31,361 nt of DNA. Origin: JALOTE01 sp031422195 (GTDB taxonomy: Bacteria > Pseudomonadota > Alphaproteobacteria > Rhizobiales > Rhizobiaceae). Numbering within the stretch: position 1 is the first letter of the stretch; each line of letters opens with the position of its first letter. The stretch is from NCBI GenBank assembly GCA_031422195.1, contig JANOPZ010000076.1:1-31361 (forward strand). Direction: 5' to 3'. The position numbers and the translations under genes were made by a program. Of this stretch, positions 30,570-31,361 are shown piece after piece. A model generated the notes under the pieces. The model saw only the letters and a program-made list of their open reading frames with translations. It did not search any database and had not been told where the DNA came from.

Positions 30570-31130
30570 TTATTGGGTTGGCCTGCGCATAGAAGAAGGC
30601 GGGCGACCATAGAGACTTAAGAACGACGTGTTAAACCGCCTCAAGCTGCCAAAGCCGGCCTTAAGCGCAATCTCAGTAATGGGCAGTGTCGTTTCATCCA
30701 ACATTCGTTTTGCCCGGCCTATTCTAAGTGTCTGCGCGGTTTGCAACGGTGATGCACCAATATGATCGGCAAAAAGCCGCGATAAATGCCGGGCACCAAT
30801 TCCCAGCCTTGTCCCAAGCTCTTCGACAGTGCCGGTATCCAAGGCACCGCTTTCAATAAGCTTCAATGCCCGCTCGACCGTGCTGCGTGTTCCATTCCAA
30901 GCAGGAGAGAAGGGTGCCGTTTCCGGGCGGCAGCGTAAACAGGGCCGATAGCCAGCACGTTCTGATGCGGCGGCTGTCGGGTAGTAGCTGACGTTTTTTG
31001 TCAGGGGTTGTTTTACCGGGCAAACCGGGCGGCAATAGATTTTGGTTGTGCGCACAGCCGTAAAAAAGCGTCCGTCAAAAGCCGGATCGCGGCGTAAGCG
31101 TGCTTCATTGCAGGTTTCAAAATCCAACAT
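30570..31130 (-). CDS. AdaA-like methylphosphotriester sensor / AraC-type regulator
   Basis: A 186-residue protein with an Ada zinc domain followed by an AraC-type helix-turn-helix. The four zinc cysteines are C33 and C37 (IYCRPVCPVK) and C64 and C67 (RPCLRCRPE); C33 corresponds to the cysteine that accepts methyl groups from DNA phosphotriesters in Ada. The helix-turn-helix part covers about 85-182 (VEELGTRLGIGARHLSRLFADH, then ITEIALKAGFGSLRRFNTSF). There is no O6-methylguanine methyltransferase or AlkA glycosylase domain, so it resembles Bacillus AdaA, or the front of an Ada-AlkA fusion. It should activate genes of the methylation-damage response. It is divergent from the transporter gene. 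Confidence 0.88.
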   Translation of the reverse strand: MLDFETCNEARLRRDPAFDGRFFTAVRTTKIYCRPVCPVKQPLTKNVSYYPTAAASERAGYRPCLRCRPETAPFSPAWNGTRSTVERALKLIESGALDTGTVEELGTRLGIGARHLSRLFADHIGASPLQTAQTLRIGRAKRMLDETTLPITEIALKAGFGSLRRFNTSFLSLYGRPPSSMRRPTQ

Positions 31131-31264
31131 GACCAGAACTTAGTTTCGTTGAAACGACCCTGCAAGGTTGTTTTGATCATCACGTCCGAAAATGGCCAGT
31201 TTTGTTTAGGCTAAACCTCTAGGGTCAGGACCTGTGCTGTGTTCACTTATCGAGGAGTTTTGCG
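31131..31264. promoter_or_regulatory. Divergent region between adaA-like gene and EamA transporter
   Basis: These 134 bases must hold both promoters. A small palindrome GTTTC-GTT-GAAAC at 31143-31155, just before the adaA-like start, is a possible operator. GAGGAG at 31252-31257 is a good ribosome binding site, 7 bases before the transporter ATG. Confidence 0.35.
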
Positions 31265-31361
31265 ATGCAAATGAGCTTCCAAAATTGGGCGTTGCTATTT
31301 TTTCTTTCACTTTTGTGGGGCGGGTCGTTCTTTTTTGCCACAATTGCAGTTCGCGAGTTGC
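31265..31361 (+). CDS. EamA/DMT family transporter, N-terminal part only
   Basis: The first 32 codons of a gene cut by the window end. The peptide (MQMSFQNWALLFFLSLLWGG, then SFFFATIAVREL) is the first membrane helix of the drug/metabolite transporter superfamily, where the LLWGGSFF motif is common in EamA (RhaT/YdcZ-like) exporters. The substrate cannot be told. The start is supported by GAGGAG 7 bases upstream. Confidence 0.8.
   Translation, partial: MQMSFQNWALLFFLSLLWGGSFFFATIAVREL

Noticed and set aside
1..31361. CRISPR array, tRNA, rRNA, insertion sequence, integrase or attachment site
   Set aside because: Reading both strands I saw no spaced identical repeats, no cloverleaf with CCA context, and no transposase or integrase motif. 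The short tandem repeats are contiguous, without spacers.

Overview
The window is chromosomal DNA of an alphaproteobacterium, most likely of the order Hyphomicrobiales (Rhizobiales). The basis is gene content and order typical of that group: rsmI-yraN, ubiE-ubiB-coaBC, tkt-gap, DUF4164-zapA, hisB-DUF2628-hisH-hisA-hisF-hisE-coaA, hslV-hslU-DUF1402, and Tim44-mltA-smr beside fxsA. The HslV, TIGR02281 protease and Tim44 proteins are also of the alphaproteobacterial kind. Base composition looks moderate for the group. I see no rRNA, tRNA, CRISPR array, insertion sequence or phage gene. Genes are densely packed, and many share ATGA or TGATG overlaps.

Layout. 1-2386 (+): the 3' part of rsmI, yraN, then urease genes ureD and ureA. 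The urease cluster stops at ureA, with no ureB/C/E/F/G. 2404-10513 (-): a large Amt-PAS-GGDEF-EAL fusion that joins an ammonium channel to cyclic-di-GMP enzymes, then (reading against transcription) arsC, aqpS, coaBC, ubiB and ubiE. 10621-12918 (+): purine/pyrimidine salvage genes add and upp, then a membrane-anchored retropepsin-like protease. 12973-16242 (-): tkt, gap and a tiny His/Asp-rich membrane protein. 16517-17142 (+): DUF4164 and zapA (cell division). 17143-22476 (-): a histidine operon ending in coaA, with an alternative oxidase gene inserted between hisA and hisF. 22553-27267 (+): hslV, a polytopic membrane protein, a GNAT acetyltransferase, hslU and a DUF1402 protein. 27507-29868 (-): Tim44-like protein, lytic transglycosylase MltA and an Smr-domain protein. 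30031-31361: fxsA (+), an AdaA-like regulator (-) and the start of an EamA/DMT transporter (+).

The unusual parts sit in this ordinary backbone. (1) A one-protein ammonium-channel/c-di-GMP module lies tail to tail with an incomplete urease cluster, a nitrogen-linked arrangement. (2) A diiron quinol oxidase is embedded in the his operon, and a perfect hairpin abuts the hisF start codon just after it. (3) An aquaporin-arsenate reductase pair has no arsR beside it. (4) A family of short tandem repeats, mostly of 15 bp, is scattered through unrelated genes, including the HslV propeptide and (as 9 bp) HslU. No single wholly new multi-gene system is proven. The strongest candidates for follow-up are the Amt-GGDEF-EAL fusion and the oxidase in the his operon.
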